Positions 53,044 through 53,093 of a DNA stretch of 53,093 nucleotides are shown piece by piece. The translations under genes and the position numbers were made by a program. This stretch comes from an uncultured Bacilli bacterium (GTDB taxonomy: Bacteria > Bacillota_I > Bacilli_A > RF39 > UBA660). How positions within the stretch are numbered: position 1 is the stretch's first letter; each line of letters starts with the position of its first letter. The notes beneath the pieces were generated by a model, which ran no database searches, was not told where the DNA came from, and saw nothing but the letters and a program-made list of their open reading frames with translations. The stretch is from NCBI GenBank assembly GCA_934096605.1, contig CAKOMI010000004.1:1-53093 (forward strand), given 5' to 3'.

Positions 53044-53093
53044 TTAAGTATTTCTTTAGTCATAACAGGATTTGCTTTACCACGGGTAGATTT
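53025..53093 (-). CDS. gatB: C-terminal fragment, probably GatB
   Basis: Only 22 codons and the stop are visible at the right edge. The sequence TRGKANPVMTKEILNEEL resembles the tail of the B subunit of aspartyl/glutamyl-tRNA amidotransferase (usual form TKGQANPxxVNKILxEEL). The assignment rests on this short stretch only. Confidence 0.55.
   Translation of the reverse strand, partial: KSTRGKANPVMTKEILNEELNK

Noticed and set aside
1..53093. Mycoplasma-type code with TGA as Trp
   Set aside because: TGA is used as stop in overlapping ATGA junctions (24551, 28926) and Trp is encoded by TGG throughout.

Overview
The window is AT-rich, single-chromosome-like DNA from a low-GC Firmicute. It has tRNA-dependent T-box leaders, AGGAGG-type ribosome sites, short intergenic gaps and a complete tricistronic germinant-receptor operon behind a near-perfect sigma-G promoter, so the source is probably an endospore-forming (or recently spore-forming) member of the Bacilli/Erysipelotrichia/RF39-like gut lineages. 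TGA is a normal stop (for example at 24551 and 28926), so this is not the Mycoplasma code. No rRNA, CRISPR array, prophage block or insertion sequence was seen. Lineage placement is inference.

Layout. 1-150: 3' end of peptide deformylase. 163-1779: a membrane-anchored surface protein. 1849-8549: the rnc-smc operon, which continues into a MurD-like protein with a ruined P-loop and a large HExxH protein. 8634-9708: yidD and a zinc-receptor-like lipoprotein, divergent from rnc through overlapping promoters. 9801-9876: tRNA-Lys(CTT). 9923-13403: DUF1848 protein, a small ORF and a MacB/FtsX-type ABC transporter. 13484-15884: CadA-type metal ATPase and its CadC/ArsR repressor with a visible operator. 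16160-17230: an AbiF/Abi_2 HEPN gene flanked on both sides by copies of one structured RNA element. 17241-17684: a decapitated response regulator. 17778-22542: two P-loop kinases, a PHP phosphoesterase, an unknown zinc-ribbon protein and a TrmA-family rRNA methyltransferase. 22665-29705: a seven-gene cassette (four related proteins with two active and two decayed HExxH sites, a MoxR-like AAA+ ATPase, a degenerate AAA fragment and a metallopeptidase/VWA protein). 29807-33295: gerA-gerC-gerB. 33292-35473: TPR protein and miaB. 35642-42868: zinc-ribbon/VWA/SPFH membrane operon. 43033-53093: Fic, tag, a hypothetical, a Ham1-like pyrophosphatase, T-box(Ser)-HD-serS, a methyltransferase, T-box(Thr)-unknown-thrS, mutM, a DUF4143 ATPase and the probable tail of gatB.

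How the parts work together. Housekeeping modules (smc/rnc, miaB, serS, thrS, mutM, tag, Ham1) are interleaved with accessory modules. The most interesting is the abiF locus. A sigma-A promoter starts just ahead of a 27-nt hairpin; the HEPN gene follows; a second hairpin with the same 13-nt loop and three compensatory base-pair changes sits directly before a terminator. That is the layout expected of a protein toxin with an RNA partner. Second is the MoxR/VWA cassette with paralogous metallopeptidase-like proteins, half of which have lost the zinc site. The envelope is represented by the SPFH/zinc-ribbon operon and a remarkable VWA plus papain-like protease membrane protein.
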